64,000 bases of DNA from the NCBI RefSeq assembly GCF_008728835.1, contig NZ_CP042582.1, positions 4,018,217 through 4,082,216 of the forward strand. Direction: 5' to 3'. Below, piece by piece: positions 53,047 to 61,919 of this stretch. The stretch is from Hypericibacter adhaerens (GTDB lineage Bacteria > Pseudomonadota > Alphaproteobacteria > Dongiales > Dongiaceae). Both the position numbers and the translations under genes were made by a program. Under the pieces are notes generated by a model, which worked only from the letters and a program-made list of their open reading frames with translations, did no database searches and was not told the DNA's origin. How positions within the stretch are numbered: the first letter of the stretch is position 1; each line of letters begins with the position of its first letter.

Positions 53047-54414
53047 TCAGCTCTTCGGATCGGGCTCGGGCGTGCGCAGCGTCACGAATTCCTCGGCCGC
53101 CGTCGGATGGAGCGCCATGGTGGCGTCGAACTGGGTCTTGGTCGCTCCCATCTTCACCGCGATCGCGATCGCCTGGATGATCTCGGGCGCGTCGGCGCCC
53201 ACCATATGGGCGCCCAGCACGCGCTGGCTGGCGCGGTCGACCACCAGCTTCATCAAGGTGCGCTCCTCGCGGCCCGTGAGGGTGTGCTTCAGGGGCCGGA
53301 AGCTGGTCTTGTAGATGTCGAGCGCACCATGGCGCCCGCGCGCCGTCTCCTCGCTGAGCCCCACCGTGCCGACCGGCGGCTGGCTGAAGACGGCCGAGGG
53401 CACGGTCTCGTGGCTCATGCGCCAGGGCTTGTTGCCGAAGACGGTATCGGCGAAGGCATGGCCCTCGCGGATCGCGACCGGTGTCAGGTTGATGCGGTTC
53501 GTCACGTCGCCGATCGCGAAGATATGCCCGACGCTGGACCGGGAATCATCGTCCACCACCACGGCGCCCTGGGCGTCGAGCGCGACGCCCGCCGCCTCGA
53601 GACCCATCTTCTCGGTGTTGGGAACGCGGCCGGTGGCATAGAGCACCTGGTCGAACGTCTCCTGCCGACCGTCGGCGAACTCGACCGCGATGCCCGCACC
53701 GTCCCGCTTCAGGCCTTTGAGGCTGGTCTCCAGCCGCAGATCGATGCCCTTCTTGCCGATCTCGGCCGCCAGGAAATGGCGCAGATCCTTGTCGAAGCCG
53801 CGCAGGATCTGCTCGCCGCGATAGGCCAGCACCGTCTTGACGCCGAGCCCGTTGAAGATGCCGGCGAACTCGACCGCGATATAGCCACCGCCCACGACCA
53901 GCACGCGCCCCGGCAGATGCTCGAGATGGAAGGCCTCGTTCGAGGTGATGCCGAGCTCCGCGCCCGGGTGGGTCGGGCGCTGCGGGCGCCCGCCCGTCGC
54001 GATCAGGATCCGCGCTGCGGTGAAATGCCGGCCGCCGAGATCGACGGTGTGTGGATCGGTCAGCCGCGCGCGGCCCTCGAACACGTCGGCGCCGGCGCTG
54101 GTCAGCGCCTTGCGGTAGAGGCCCGAGAGCCGTTCGATCTCCTTGTCCTTGTTGGCGACGAGCCGGCCCCAGTCGAAGCGCGGCCCGGCCGGCAAGGTCC
54201 AGCCATAGGCGGCCGCGTCCTCGAAATCCTCGTGGAAATGGGAGGCATAGACGAAGAGCTTCTTCGGGATGCAGCCGCGGATGACGCAGGTGCCGCCATA
54301 GCGATATTCCTCGGTGACGGCGACCTTCGCGCCATGGGTGGCGGCGATGCGGCCCGCCCGGACCCCGCCCGAGCCGCCGCCAATGACGAAGAGGTCGTAA
54401 TCGTAGCCCGACAT
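53047..54414 (-). CDS. gor: Glutathione-disulfide reductase
   Basis: This 455-residue FAD/NADPH disulfide oxidoreductase has the FAD-binding motif FVIGGGSGGVRAGRIAA and redox-active C43 and C48 (GGTCVIRGCIPKK). The NADPH motif is VLVVGGGYIAVEFAGIFNG and the second FAD motif is VGHIFAIGDVT. The C-terminal interface carries the catalytic His-Glu in ALHPTAAEEFV. It keeps glutathione reduced in the cytoplasm. The CVIRGC spacing matches GOR rather than lipoamide or mercuric reductase. It is preceded by the ABC exporter pair on the same strand, 24 bp away. Confidence 0.95.
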   Translation of the reverse strand: MSGYDYDLFVIGGGSGGVRAGRIAATHGAKVAVTEEYRYGGTCVIRGCIPKKLFVYASHFHEDFEDAAAYGWTLPAGPRFDWGRLVANKDKEIERLSGLYRKALTSAGADVFEGRARLTDPHTVDLGGRHFTAARILIATGGRPQRPTHPGAELGITSNEAFHLEHLPGRVLVVGGGYIAVEFAGIFNGLGVKTVLAYRGEQILRGFDKDLRHFLAAEIGKKGIDLRLETSLKGLKRDGAGIAVEFADGRQETFDQVLYATGRVPNTEKMGLEAAGVALDAQGAVVVDDDSRSSVGHIFAIGDVTNRINLTPVAIREGHAFADTVFGNKPWRMSHETVPSAVFSQPPVGTVGLSEETARGRHGALDIYKTSFRPLKHTLTGREERTLMKLVVDRASQRVLGAHMVGADAPEIIQAIAIAVKMGATKTQFDATMALHPTAAEEFVTLRTPEPDPKS

Positions 54415-54438
54415 CGCGAGGTTCTCCCGTAGGGCGGC

Positions 54439-55830
54439 CTAGGCCGCGTGGGGCTGCGCCCGCGGCAGATCCCGGGACGCGAGGCGGGGCGCCAGAGCCC
54501 GCCAGCGCCGCCAGGTCAGGACCGCCATCAGCACCACCTCGGCCAGCGGAATGCCGATGGCGATGCCGGGACCCTCCAGCGGCCAGGGCAGAAACACGGC
54601 CTTCATCCAGCCCGAGCCCAGGAAGCCCAGGATGCCCGGGATCACCCAATAGAGGATCGCGAGATAGATCAAGGCCGCGAGATCGGGATTGCGCGCCCGC
54701 TTGCCGAAATTGAGGAACAGCAGGATGAGAAGGTCGCGCAGCGCGAAGAGGATCGCGGCCACGGCCCAGGCGGTCGCCGGCAGGACCGAGACGTCGGCGA
54801 TCTGGAGGAAATCGTGGAACAGGGGCTGGATGCGCGTGGGATCGCCCTGGTCGGTGCGCAGGCCCAGGGCCAGAACCAGCCCTGCCATCAGCGGCAGCGA
54901 GGGCAGCCAGAGCGGCATGAGCCGGGCGGCGCGGGCGAGGTCGCCCGACTTCAGCGACAGCAGGAACCAGCGGTAGCGCACGCTGTCCTTGTTGTCGGCG
55001 AAGATCGCCACATAGTACAGCACCGCCGCGACCGGCACCGCCACCACCAGCCCGTCGATGCCCATGGTCCGGGCCGAAGCGTCGGGGAAGCCCGCGAAGA
55101 AGGCGATCGTGTAGATCGAGAACAGGATCCACGCCCAGGGCCAGACCCGCTTCTGCAGATCGGCGCAGAGCGCGCGATAGACACCGAAGAGCGCCCAGAC
55201 CAGGAATCCGGCCGCCGCAGCCAGGAAGAATTCGTTGGGACGCGCCTCGAGCCCGTACCAGTCGACCATGAAGCTGACTTCGATCCGGCCCAGATGGAGC
55301 AGACCCGGGCCCGCGGGCGACAGCAGGACGCCGGCGACGATGCCGAGCAGCTGGGCGATCAGGGAGGAGCTGCGGCCGCCGGCCCGCGCCCGGCCGCGCT
55401 GCAGCAGCACCGTCAGCAGCGACACGGCCAGCGCCGTGGCGCCGGCGATCGGATGCAGGAGGAAGACCTGCCAGGGCTGGTCGCCTTCGAGCGCCAACAC
55501 GGCGAGGCAGATCAAGGCGCAGTACCAGACATAGCTGGTGGCGCCGAAGAGCTTGCCCCAGGCCATCGACCAGGGACCCAGCGCCGACATGCGCTGGCTG
55601 TCCCAGGTGCGGTTGGCGATTTCCTCGCCCAGCGAGGCCGCCGCGCGGCGCGTGCCCCAGAGCAGCATGATGGCGTAATAGAGCCAGAGCGCCGCTTGCG
55701 CGACCCGGTCGATATCCTTGCCGCCGACATACCACGCCAAGAGGAAGAGCGCGCCGATGACCAGCGGCGCCACGATCAGGCGCGGCAGGCCCAGCTCGAT
55801 CCAGAGATTGCGCAGGAGCTCGGGATTCAT
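54439..55830 (-). CDS. ABC transporter permease (ABC-2-like)
   Basis: This 463-residue inner-membrane protein has about ten hydrophobic segments. Its only clear partner is the ATPase gene it overlaps by 4 bp (ATGA at 55827-55830). The N-terminal cytoplasmic-like region (SLGEEIANRTWDSQRMSALG, then WSMAWGKLFGATSYVWYCAL) is typical of exporters and permeases of the ABC-2 type. No substrate signature is seen. Confidence 0.72.
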   Translation of the reverse strand: MNPELLRNLWIELGLPRLIVAPLVIGALFLLAWYVGGKDIDRVAQAALWLYYAIMLLWGTRRAAASLGEEIANRTWDSQRMSALGPWSMAWGKLFGATSYVWYCALICLAVLALEGDQPWQVFLLHPIAGATALAVSLLTVLLQRGRARAGGRSSSLIAQLLGIVAGVLLSPAGPGLLHLGRIEVSFMVDWYGLEARPNEFFLAAAAGFLVWALFGVYRALCADLQKRVWPWAWILFSIYTIAFFAGFPDASARTMGIDGLVVAVPVAAVLYYVAIFADNKDSVRYRWFLLSLKSGDLARAARLMPLWLPSLPLMAGLVLALGLRTDQGDPTRIQPLFHDFLQIADVSVLPATAWAVAAILFALRDLLILLFLNFGKRARNPDLAALIYLAILYWVIPGILGFLGSGWMKAVFLPWPLEGPGIAIGIPLAEVVLMAVLTWRRWRALAPRLASRDLPRAQPHAA

Positions 55831-56816
55831 GGCACCGGCCCCGCCGGCGCGGGAGCCTGGATCTTGGTCCCGTTGACGTGAGGTGCGGCCGAGGCGCGGG
55901 CCCGGCTGTCCTTGAGCAGGGCCAGATAGGCATCCTGGAGATCGGCCTTGGTGGCGGCGAAACCCGCGACCGGCAGGCCGGCCTCGATCAGCCGGCGCAA
56001 CAGCGCGGCCTGGACCGCGGCGTCGCCGGCCATGGTGAAATGCGCGAGCCGGCCCTCGATCCGGACATCGCCCAATCCCGCCGCCGTCAGGACGGCCGCC
56101 AGGTCGGCACGCGGCTCGACCAGCTGCAGCTCGAAGCGCCGCGCCGCATTGGGCGCGGGCGCGCCGTCGAGCGCGTGATAATCGAGGATGCGCCCCTGCT
56201 CCAGCACCAGCAGATGGGTCGAATAATCCTCGAGCTCCGCCAGGATGTGCGACGACACGATCAGCGTCATGCCTTCGTCCTTCAGGCCGCGCAGCACGGC
56301 GGCGAGGCCGAAGCGCGCCTCGGGATCGAGGCCGGAGGCCGGTTCGTCGAGCAGGATGACGGCGGGCTCATGCACGATCGCCTGGGCGATGGCGAGACGC
56401 TGGCGCAGACCCCGCGACAGCTCGCCCGCCCGCTGCTTGAGCCGGTCGGCCAGCCCCAGCCGCTCGGCCGCGCGCTGCACCGCCGCCGCGCGCCGATCGG
56501 ACGGAATGCCTTGCGCGCGGGCACGATAGTCGAGGCAGCGCTGGACGCTCAGCTCGCTGTAGAGCCCGAAGAAATCGGAGAGATAGCCCATGCGCGCATG
56601 GGCTTCGCGCGGGGTGCGGTGGACATCGATCTGGTCGAGCTGGACGCGGCCGGCGGCCGGCAGCGCCAGGCCCGCCATGCAGTTCAGAAGCGTGGTCTTG
56701 CCGGCACCGTTGGGGCCGACCAGCGCCGTGATCGAATGGGGCTCGACGGCGAAGGAGACGCCGTCGAGGGCCCGAAATCCCGGATAGTCGAAGACGAGAT
56801 CCTCGACCCGGATCAT
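55827..56816 (-). CDS. ABC transporter ATPase (exporter type)
   Basis: This 329-residue ATPase has Walker A VGPNGAGKTTLLNC, signature LSRGLRQRL (a variant of LSGGQ), Walker B ILLDEPASGLDPEAR and switch His SSHILAELE. A C-terminal extension of about 100 residues (FELQLVEPRADLAAVLTAAG and so on) carries a regulatory-type domain. Coupling with the multi-helix permease and the LSRG signature suggest an ABC-2 export system. Substrate and direction are inferred from family only. Confidence 0.85.
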   Translation of the reverse strand: MIRVEDLVFDYPGFRALDGVSFAVEPHSITALVGPNGAGKTTLLNCMAGLALPAAGRVQLDQIDVHRTPREAHARMGYLSDFFGLYSELSVQRCLDYRARAQGIPSDRRAAAVQRAAERLGLADRLKQRAGELSRGLRQRLAIAQAIVHEPAVILLDEPASGLDPEARFGLAAVLRGLKDEGMTLIVSSHILAELEDYSTHLLVLEQGRILDYHALDGAPAPNAARRFELQLVEPRADLAAVLTAAGLGDVRIEGRLAHFTMAGDAAVQAALLRRLIEAGLPVAGFAATKADLQDAYLALLKDSRARASAAPHVNGTKIQAPAPAGPVP

Positions 56817-56869
56817 CGGGCCCCCGAGCTCATGGCGCGAACGGGCGTTCGTCGATCAGAACCTGGCGA

Positions 56870-58354
56870 TCAGACGCCGCCCATGCAGAGATACTTGATC
56901 ACCAGGAAGTCATCCATGCCGTATTTCGAGCCTTCGCGGCCGAAACCCGACTCCTTCACGCCGCCGAAGGGCGCCACTTCCGTGGAGATGATGCCGGTGT
57001 TGATGCCGATGATCCCGCTCTCCAGCCCCTCGGCCACGCGCCAGACGCGGCCGAGATCGCGGGCGTAGAAGTAGTTGGCGAGACCGAACTCGGTGTCATT
57101 GGCGAGCTTGAGCGCGTCCTCATCGGTCTTGAAGCGGAACAGCGGCGCCACCGGCCCGAAGGTCTCCTCGTGCGCCACCGCCATCTCGGTGGTGACGCCG
57201 GTCAGGACCGTCGGCTCGAAGAAGGAGCCACCCAGCGCGTGGCGATGGCCGCCGGCGATGACCTTGGCGCCCTTCTTCACGGCGTCGGCGACATGCTCCT
57301 CGACCTTCTCGACCGCCTTCATGTTGATGAGCGGACCCTGCTGGGTCTCGCCCTTGAGGCCGTCGCCGACCTTGAGCTTCGCCACCGCGGCGGCGAGCTT
57401 CTGGGCGAACGTGTCATAGACCTTGTCCTGCACCAGGATGCGGTTGGCGCAGACGCAGGTCTGGCCGGTGTTGCGGTACTTCGACATCATCGCGCCCTCG
57501 ACCGCGGCATCGAGATCCGCGTCGTCGAACACGATGAAGGCGGCGTTGCCGCCGAGCTCCATCGACATCTTCTTGACGGTGTCGGCGCTCTGCTTGAGCA
57601 GGATCTTGCCGACTTCGGTCGAGCCGGTGAAGGAGATCTTGCGCACGATCGGGTTGGAGGTGAGCTCGCCGCCGATCTCGCGGGCGGAACCCGAGATGAT
57701 GTTGATGACGCCGGCGGGGAAGCCCGCGCGCTCGGCGAGCTCGGCCAGCGCGAAGGCCGAATAGGGCGTCTCGGTCGCGGGCTTGATCACGACCGGGCAG
57801 CCGGCGGCCAAGGCCGGGGCGCATTTGCGGGTGATCATCGCGTTGGGGAAGTTCCAGGGCGTGATGGCGCCGACCACGCCGACCGGCTCCTTGATCACGA
57901 CGATGCGCTTGTCGGCCTGGTGGCCCGGGATGGTGTCGCCATAGACGCGCTTGGCCTCCTCGGCGAACCATTCGACGAAGGAGGCGCCATAGGCGATCTC
58001 GCCCTTGGCTTCGGCCAGCGGCTTGCCCTGCTCGGCCGTCAGGATGACACCCAGGTCATCCTGGTTCTCCATCATCAGGTTGAACCATTTGCGCAGGATG
58101 TTGGCGCGTTCCTTGGCGGTCTTCTTGCGCCAGGCCGGCCAGGCGGCATTGGCCGCCTCGATCGCGCGGCGGGTCTCGGCGGTGCCCATGTTCGGGATCG
58201 TGCCCAGCACCTCGCCCGTGGCCGGGTTGGTCACGTCGATGGTCTTGCCGGAATCGGCATTGGCCCATTTGCCGTTGATGTAGGCCTGCTGACGGAAAAG
58301 TCGCGGATCCTTCAGCGGCAGCTGAGAGGCAACCTTCATGGCGACCTGTTGCAT
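56870..58354 (-). CDS. gabD: Succinate-semialdehyde dehydrogenase
   Basis: This 494-residue ALDH of the GabD type has catalytic N168 (PWNFPNAMI), E266 ([11 protein letters not shown]) and C300 ([11 protein letters not shown]), plus the cofactor motif [10 protein letters not shown] and the [12 protein letters not shown] loop. GabD oxidises succinate semialdehyde to succinate, completing GABA use. Divergent gabT (GABA aminotransferase) supports this. ATG 58354 has a GAGGA ribosome site. A promoter with a good -10 (TATACT) lies at 58396-58423. Confidence 0.92.
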   Translation of the reverse strand: MQQVAMKVASQLPLKDPRLFRQQAYINGKWANADSGKTIDVTNPATGEVLGTIPNMGTAETRRAIEAANAAWPAWRKKTAKERANILRKWFNLMMENQDDLGVILTAEQGKPLAEAKGEIAYGASFVEWFAEEAKRVYGDTIPGHQADKRIVVIKEPVGVVGAITPWNFPNAMITRKCAPALAAGCPVVIKPATETPYSAFALAELAERAGFPAGVINIISGSAREIGGELTSNPIVRKISFTGSTEVGKILLKQSADTVKKMSMELGGNAAFIVFDDADLDAAVEGAMMSKYRNTGQTCVCANRILVQDKVYDTFAQKLAAAVAKLKVGDGLKGETQQGPLINMKAVEKVEEHVADAVKKGAKVIAGGHRHALGGSFFEPTVLTGVTTEMAVAHEETFGPVAPLFRFKTDEDALKLANDTEFGLANYFYARDLGRVWRVAEGLESGIIGINTGIISTEVAPFGGVKESGFGREGSKYGMDDFLVIKYLCMGGV

Positions 58355-58678
58355 GGTGTGTCCTCGGAACAAGGGGTTGGCGGGAGGTTGGGCGGAGTAT
58401 AGCGGTCGGCGGATCGGGCGCAATCCAGTCAATTCCTTGAACGGACGGCCATTGTCGCAGCACAGGACAACCCGCCGCATCCCTCCAGATGGGTAGCCGT
58501 TCCTCCGCCCGCAAAATCGCGGGGCGCATGACAGGGATGCCGGCCGGGGGTGGCGGCCCGGGCCGGATTCATGCTATCGCCGGTGCGGTTTTTCGCGCCG
58601 ACGCCCTCCGGCCGGACAGCTTCCGCTGCCGGTCCAGACCCTGACGGACGGGCCGGCCTTCCGAAGGAGACGAGACCC
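58355..58678. other. gabD-gabT divergent intergenic region
   Basis: This 324-bp control region between the divergent gabD and gabT genes contains a probable gabD promoter (58396-58423). I saw no clear large palindrome; a short TTGTC/GACAA inverted pair lies near 58454-58470. The gabT side shows no strong promoter by eye. No small gene was accepted. Confidence 0.5.
58396..58423 (-). promoter_or_regulatory. Possible sigma70-like promoter of gabD
   Basis: On the minus strand TTGCGC (58423-58418) and TATACT (58401-58396) are spaced by 16 bp, about 42 bp before the gabD start. The -10 is good, the -35 weak. Confidence 0.4.
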
Positions 58679-59962
58679 ATGGCAACCAACCAGGAAATGC
58701 TGCAGCGCCGCGCCAATGCCGTGCCGCGGGGCGTGGGCACGGCGATGCCGTTCTATGCCGCCAAGGCGGAGAACGCCGAGCTGTGGGATATCGAGGGCAA
58801 CCGCTATATCGATTTCGCCGGCGGCATCGCGGTGCTCAACACCGGTCACCGTCATCCCAAGGTGATGAAGGCGGTCGAGCAGCAGATGGGCAAGTTCACC
58901 CACACCGCCTTCCAGGTCGTCGCCTATGACGAATACATCAAGCTGGCGGAGCGGCTGAACAAGGCGGCTCCCGGCAATTTCCCGAAGAAGACGATCTTCT
59001 TCACCACCGGCGCCGAGGCGCTGGAGAACGCGGTCAAGATCGCGCGCCACTACACCAACCGCGCGGGCGTCGTCACCTTCGCGGGCGCCTTCCATGGCCG
59101 CACCAGCCTGACCATGGCCATGACCGGCAAGGTCCAGCCCTACAAGGTGGGCGGTCCCTTCGTGCCCGAGGTCTATCACGTCCCCTTCCCCAACGAGCTC
59201 CACGGCGTCAGCGTCGAGCAGTCGCTGGCCGCGCTCCAGACCCTGTTCAAGGCCGACATCGATCCCGCGCGCGTCGCCTGCATCGTGATCGAGCCGGTCC
59301 AGGGCGAAGGCGGCTTCAACATCGCGCCGAAGGCCTTCGTGCAGGCGCTGCGCAAGATCTGCGACGAGCACAAGATCCTGCTGGTCTCGGACGAGGTGCA
59401 GGCCGGCATCGCGCGCACCGGCAAGATGTTCGCGATCGAGCATAGCGGCGTGGCACCCGACCTCATCACCTCCGCCAAGAGCCTGGCCGGCGGCTTCCCG
59501 CTCTCGGCCGTGATCGGCCGCGCCGAGGTGATGGATTCGGTCCCGCCGGGTGGCCTGGGCGGCACCTATGCCGGCAGCCCGCTGGGCGTGGCCGCCGGCA
59601 ATGCCGTGCTGGACGTGATCGAGGAGGAGAAGCTGCTGGAGCGCGCCGACAAGATGGGCCAGCTCATGACCGAGCGGCTCAAGGCGATGGCGAAGAAGAA
59701 CCGCTTCTCCTGCATCGGCGACGTGCGCGGGCTGGGCGCCATGATCGCGGTCGAGCTGGTCAAGGACCGCGCCACCAACGAGCCCGATGCCGACCTGACC
59801 AAGAAGGTCGTGACCAAGGCCCAGGAGAACGGGCTGATCCTTCTCTCCTGCGGCGTCTACAGCAACGTGCTGCGCCTGCTGGTGCCGCTCACCGCCAGCG
59901 ACGCGCTGGTGAACGAGGGCCTCGACATCATCGAGAAGTCGCTCGACCAGGCGCTGAACTGA
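58679..59962 (+). CDS. gabT: 4-aminobutyrate aminotransferase
   Basis: This 427-residue class III PLP aminotransferase transfers the amino group of GABA to 2-oxoglutarate, giving succinate semialdehyde. Motifs are TGAEALENAVKIARHYTNRA and AFHGRTSLTMAMTGKVQPYK, then LLVSDEVQAGIARTGKMFAI with the cofactor aspartate, and PLP lysine K267 in SAKSLAGGFPLSAVIG. ATG 58679 has an AAGGAG ribosome site. It is divergent from gabD, which uses its product. A terminator follows at 59987-60020. Confidence 0.94.
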   Translation: MATNQEMLQRRANAVPRGVGTAMPFYAAKAENAELWDIEGNRYIDFAGGIAVLNTGHRHPKVMKAVEQQMGKFTHTAFQVVAYDEYIKLAERLNKAAPGNFPKKTIFFTTGAEALENAVKIARHYTNRAGVVTFAGAFHGRTSLTMAMTGKVQPYKVGGPFVPEVYHVPFPNELHGVSVEQSLAALQTLFKADIDPARVACIVIEPVQGEGGFNIAPKAFVQALRKICDEHKILLVSDEVQAGIARTGKMFAIEHSGVAPDLITSAKSLAGGFPLSAVIGRAEVMDSVPPGGLGGTYAGSPLGVAAGNAVLDVIEEEKLLERADKMGQLMTERLKAMAKKNRFSCIGDVRGLGAMIAVELVKDRATNEPDADLTKKVVTKAQENGLILLSCGVYSNVLRLLVPLTASDALVNEGLDIIEKSLDQALN

Positions 59963-59986
59963 TCGGACAGCCGGCTGAAAACGAAG

Positions 59987-60020
59987 AGGGCGGCGCCCCG
60001 GAAGGAGCGCTGCCCTTTTT
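59987..60020 (+). terminator. Rho-independent terminator after gabT
   Basis: AGGGCGGCGC pairs with GCGCTGCCCT (10 bp, one G-T pair) and is followed by TTTTT (60016-60020). It lies 25 bp after the gabT stop. Confidence 0.8.
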
Positions 60021-60041
60021 CATGGAGTATTGTCGCCGGCG

Positions 60042-61862
60042 TTACTCGACCGTGACGCTCTTGGCGAGGTTGCGGGGCTGGTCCACGTCGGTGCCCTTGG
60101 CGACGGCGGCGTGATAGGCCAGGAGCTGCACCGGGATCGCGTGCAGGATCGGCGCCACGAAGGAATCGACCTCGGGCAGCGCCACGGTGATGGCGGCCTT
60201 GCCGCCCAGCTTCTTGGCGCCCTTGCGGTCGGAGAGGAAGATCACCCGGCCGCCGCGCGCGATCACCTCCTGCAGGTTGGAGGCGGTCTTCTCGAAGAGC
60301 TCGTCGGAGGGCGCCACCACCACGACCGGCACGTTCTCGTCGATGAGCGCGATCGGCCCGTGCTTCATCTCGCCCGCGGCATAGCCCTCGGCATGGATGT
60401 AGGAAATCTCCTTGAGCTTGAGGGCGCCTTCGAGCGCGATCGGGTAGCTGGTGCCGCGGCCGAGGAAAAGCACGTCTCGCGCCTCGGCGATGTCGTAGGC
60501 GATGCGCCGGATGGATTCGTCGTGGTTGAGCACCTCGGCGGCGCGGGCCGGCACCTCGAGCAGCGCCTGTGAGAGCTCGCCTTCGCGCTTGTGGTCGATG
60601 ACGCCGCGCGCACGGGCCGCCGAGATCGCGAGGCAGGCCAGCACCGTGAGCTGCGTGGTGAAGGCCTTGGTCGAAGCGACGCCGATCTCGGGGCCCGCCA
60701 GGGTCGGCAGCACCAGGTCCGATTCCCGCGCGATCGTGCTCTCCGGCACATTGAGCACGGAAAGGATCTTCTGGCCCTGGCTGCGCGCATAGCGCAGCGC
60801 CGCCAGCGTGTCGATGGTCTCGCCCGATTGCGAGATCACGAGCGCGGCACCGCCCGGAGGCAGCGGCGCCTCGCGATAGCGGAACTCGGAGGCGATATCG
60901 AGCTCGACCGGCACCCGCGCGATCTGCTCGAACCAGTATTTGGCGACCATGCCGGCAAGATAGGCGGTGCCGCAGGCGACGATGGTCAGGCGCGGCAAGG
61001 TCGCGAAATCGAACGGCAGCGCCGGCATCTCGATCGTGCGCGCCAGGGGATTGACGTAGCGCTGGAGCGTGTCGCCGATCACCGCCGGCTGCTCGTAGAT
61101 CTCCTTGAGCATGAAATGGCGGAAATTGCCCTTGCCGACGCGGGCCCCCGTCATCGCCGTCTGCTTGATCTCGCGCTCGACCTTCTGGGCGCCGTTATAG
61201 ATCTCGCCGCCCCTGGAGGTGACGACGACCCAGTCGTTCTCCTCGAGATAGCAGATGCGCGAGGTGAAAGGGGCGAGCGCCAGCGCGTCGGAGCCCACAT
61301 ACATCTCGCCGTCGCCATAGCCCACCGCGAGCGGGCTGCCGCGCCGGGCGCCGATCATCAGGTCCGAGCGGCCGGCGAAGATGACGGCGAGCGCGAAGGC
61401 GCCTTTGAGCCGCTCCATCGCGATGCCCATCGCCTGCTGCGGCGTCTTCTGCTGGTCGAGGAGATGGGTCAGGAGATGGGCCACCACCTCGGTGTCGGTC
61501 TCGGTCTCGAACCTGCGGCCGGCCGCCTCGAGCTCCTCGCGCAGTTCCTGGAAATTCTCGATGATCCCGTTATGCACCACGGCGACGCGGTCCGTCGCGT
61601 GCGGATGGGCATTCGTCTCGGACGGCCGGCCGTGGGTCGCCCAGCGCGTATGACCGATGCCGATGGTGCCGGCGAGCGGGCTCGATCCGACCAGCGCCTC
61701 GAGCCGCGCGATCTTGCCCTCCGCGCGCCGGCGCTCGATATGGCCGTTGACGAGCGTGGCCAGACCTGCGGAATCGTAGCCGCGATATTCGAGCCGCTTG
61801 AGGCCCTCGATCAGCAGCGGGGCGACGGGTGCCTTGCCGATGATGCCGATGATGCCGCACAT
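60042..61862 (-). CDS. glmS: Glutamine-fructose-6-phosphate aminotransferase (isomerizing)
   Basis: This 606-residue enzyme makes glucosamine-6-phosphate, the first step to UDP-GlcNAc. The N-terminal glutaminase half begins MCGIIGIIG, with Cys2 as nucleophile, followed by RLEYRGYDSAG, GHTRWATHGRPSETNAHPH and the VVHNGIIENF loop. The two SIS sugar domains carry SQSGETIDTLAALRYA and FLGRGTSYPIALEGALKLKE, and the C terminus is DVDQPRNLAKSVTVE. It lies 57 bp downstream of glmU on the same strand. No glmS ribozyme-like leader fits the short gap. Confidence 0.96.
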   Translation of the reverse strand: MCGIIGIIGKAPVAPLLIEGLKRLEYRGYDSAGLATLVNGHIERRRAEGKIARLEALVGSSPLAGTIGIGHTRWATHGRPSETNAHPHATDRVAVVHNGIIENFQELREELEAAGRRFETETDTEVVAHLLTHLLDQQKTPQQAMGIAMERLKGAFALAVIFAGRSDLMIGARRGSPLAVGYGDGEMYVGSDALALAPFTSRICYLEENDWVVVTSRGGEIYNGAQKVEREIKQTAMTGARVGKGNFRHFMLKEIYEQPAVIGDTLQRYVNPLARTIEMPALPFDFATLPRLTIVACGTAYLAGMVAKYWFEQIARVPVELDIASEFRYREAPLPPGGAALVISQSGETIDTLAALRYARSQGQKILSVLNVPESTIARESDLVLPTLAGPEIGVASTKAFTTQLTVLACLAISAARARGVIDHKREGELSQALLEVPARAAEVLNHDESIRRIAYDIAEARDVLFLGRGTSYPIALEGALKLKEISYIHAEGYAAGEMKHGPIALIDENVPVVVVAPSDELFEKTASNLQEVIARGGRVIFLSDRKGAKKLGGKAAITVALPEVDSFVAPILHAIPVQLLAYHAAVAKGTDVDQPRNLAKSVTVE

Positions 61863-61919
61863 GAGTTCCGACCTCCTCGATCTGTCCCGCCCGGCACCGG
61901 GGTGCGCGGACGGGCGTTC

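Noticed and set aside
61863-61919. glmS ribozyme
   Set aside because: Only 57 bp separate glmU and glmS, too short for the ribozyme, and no matching core was seen.
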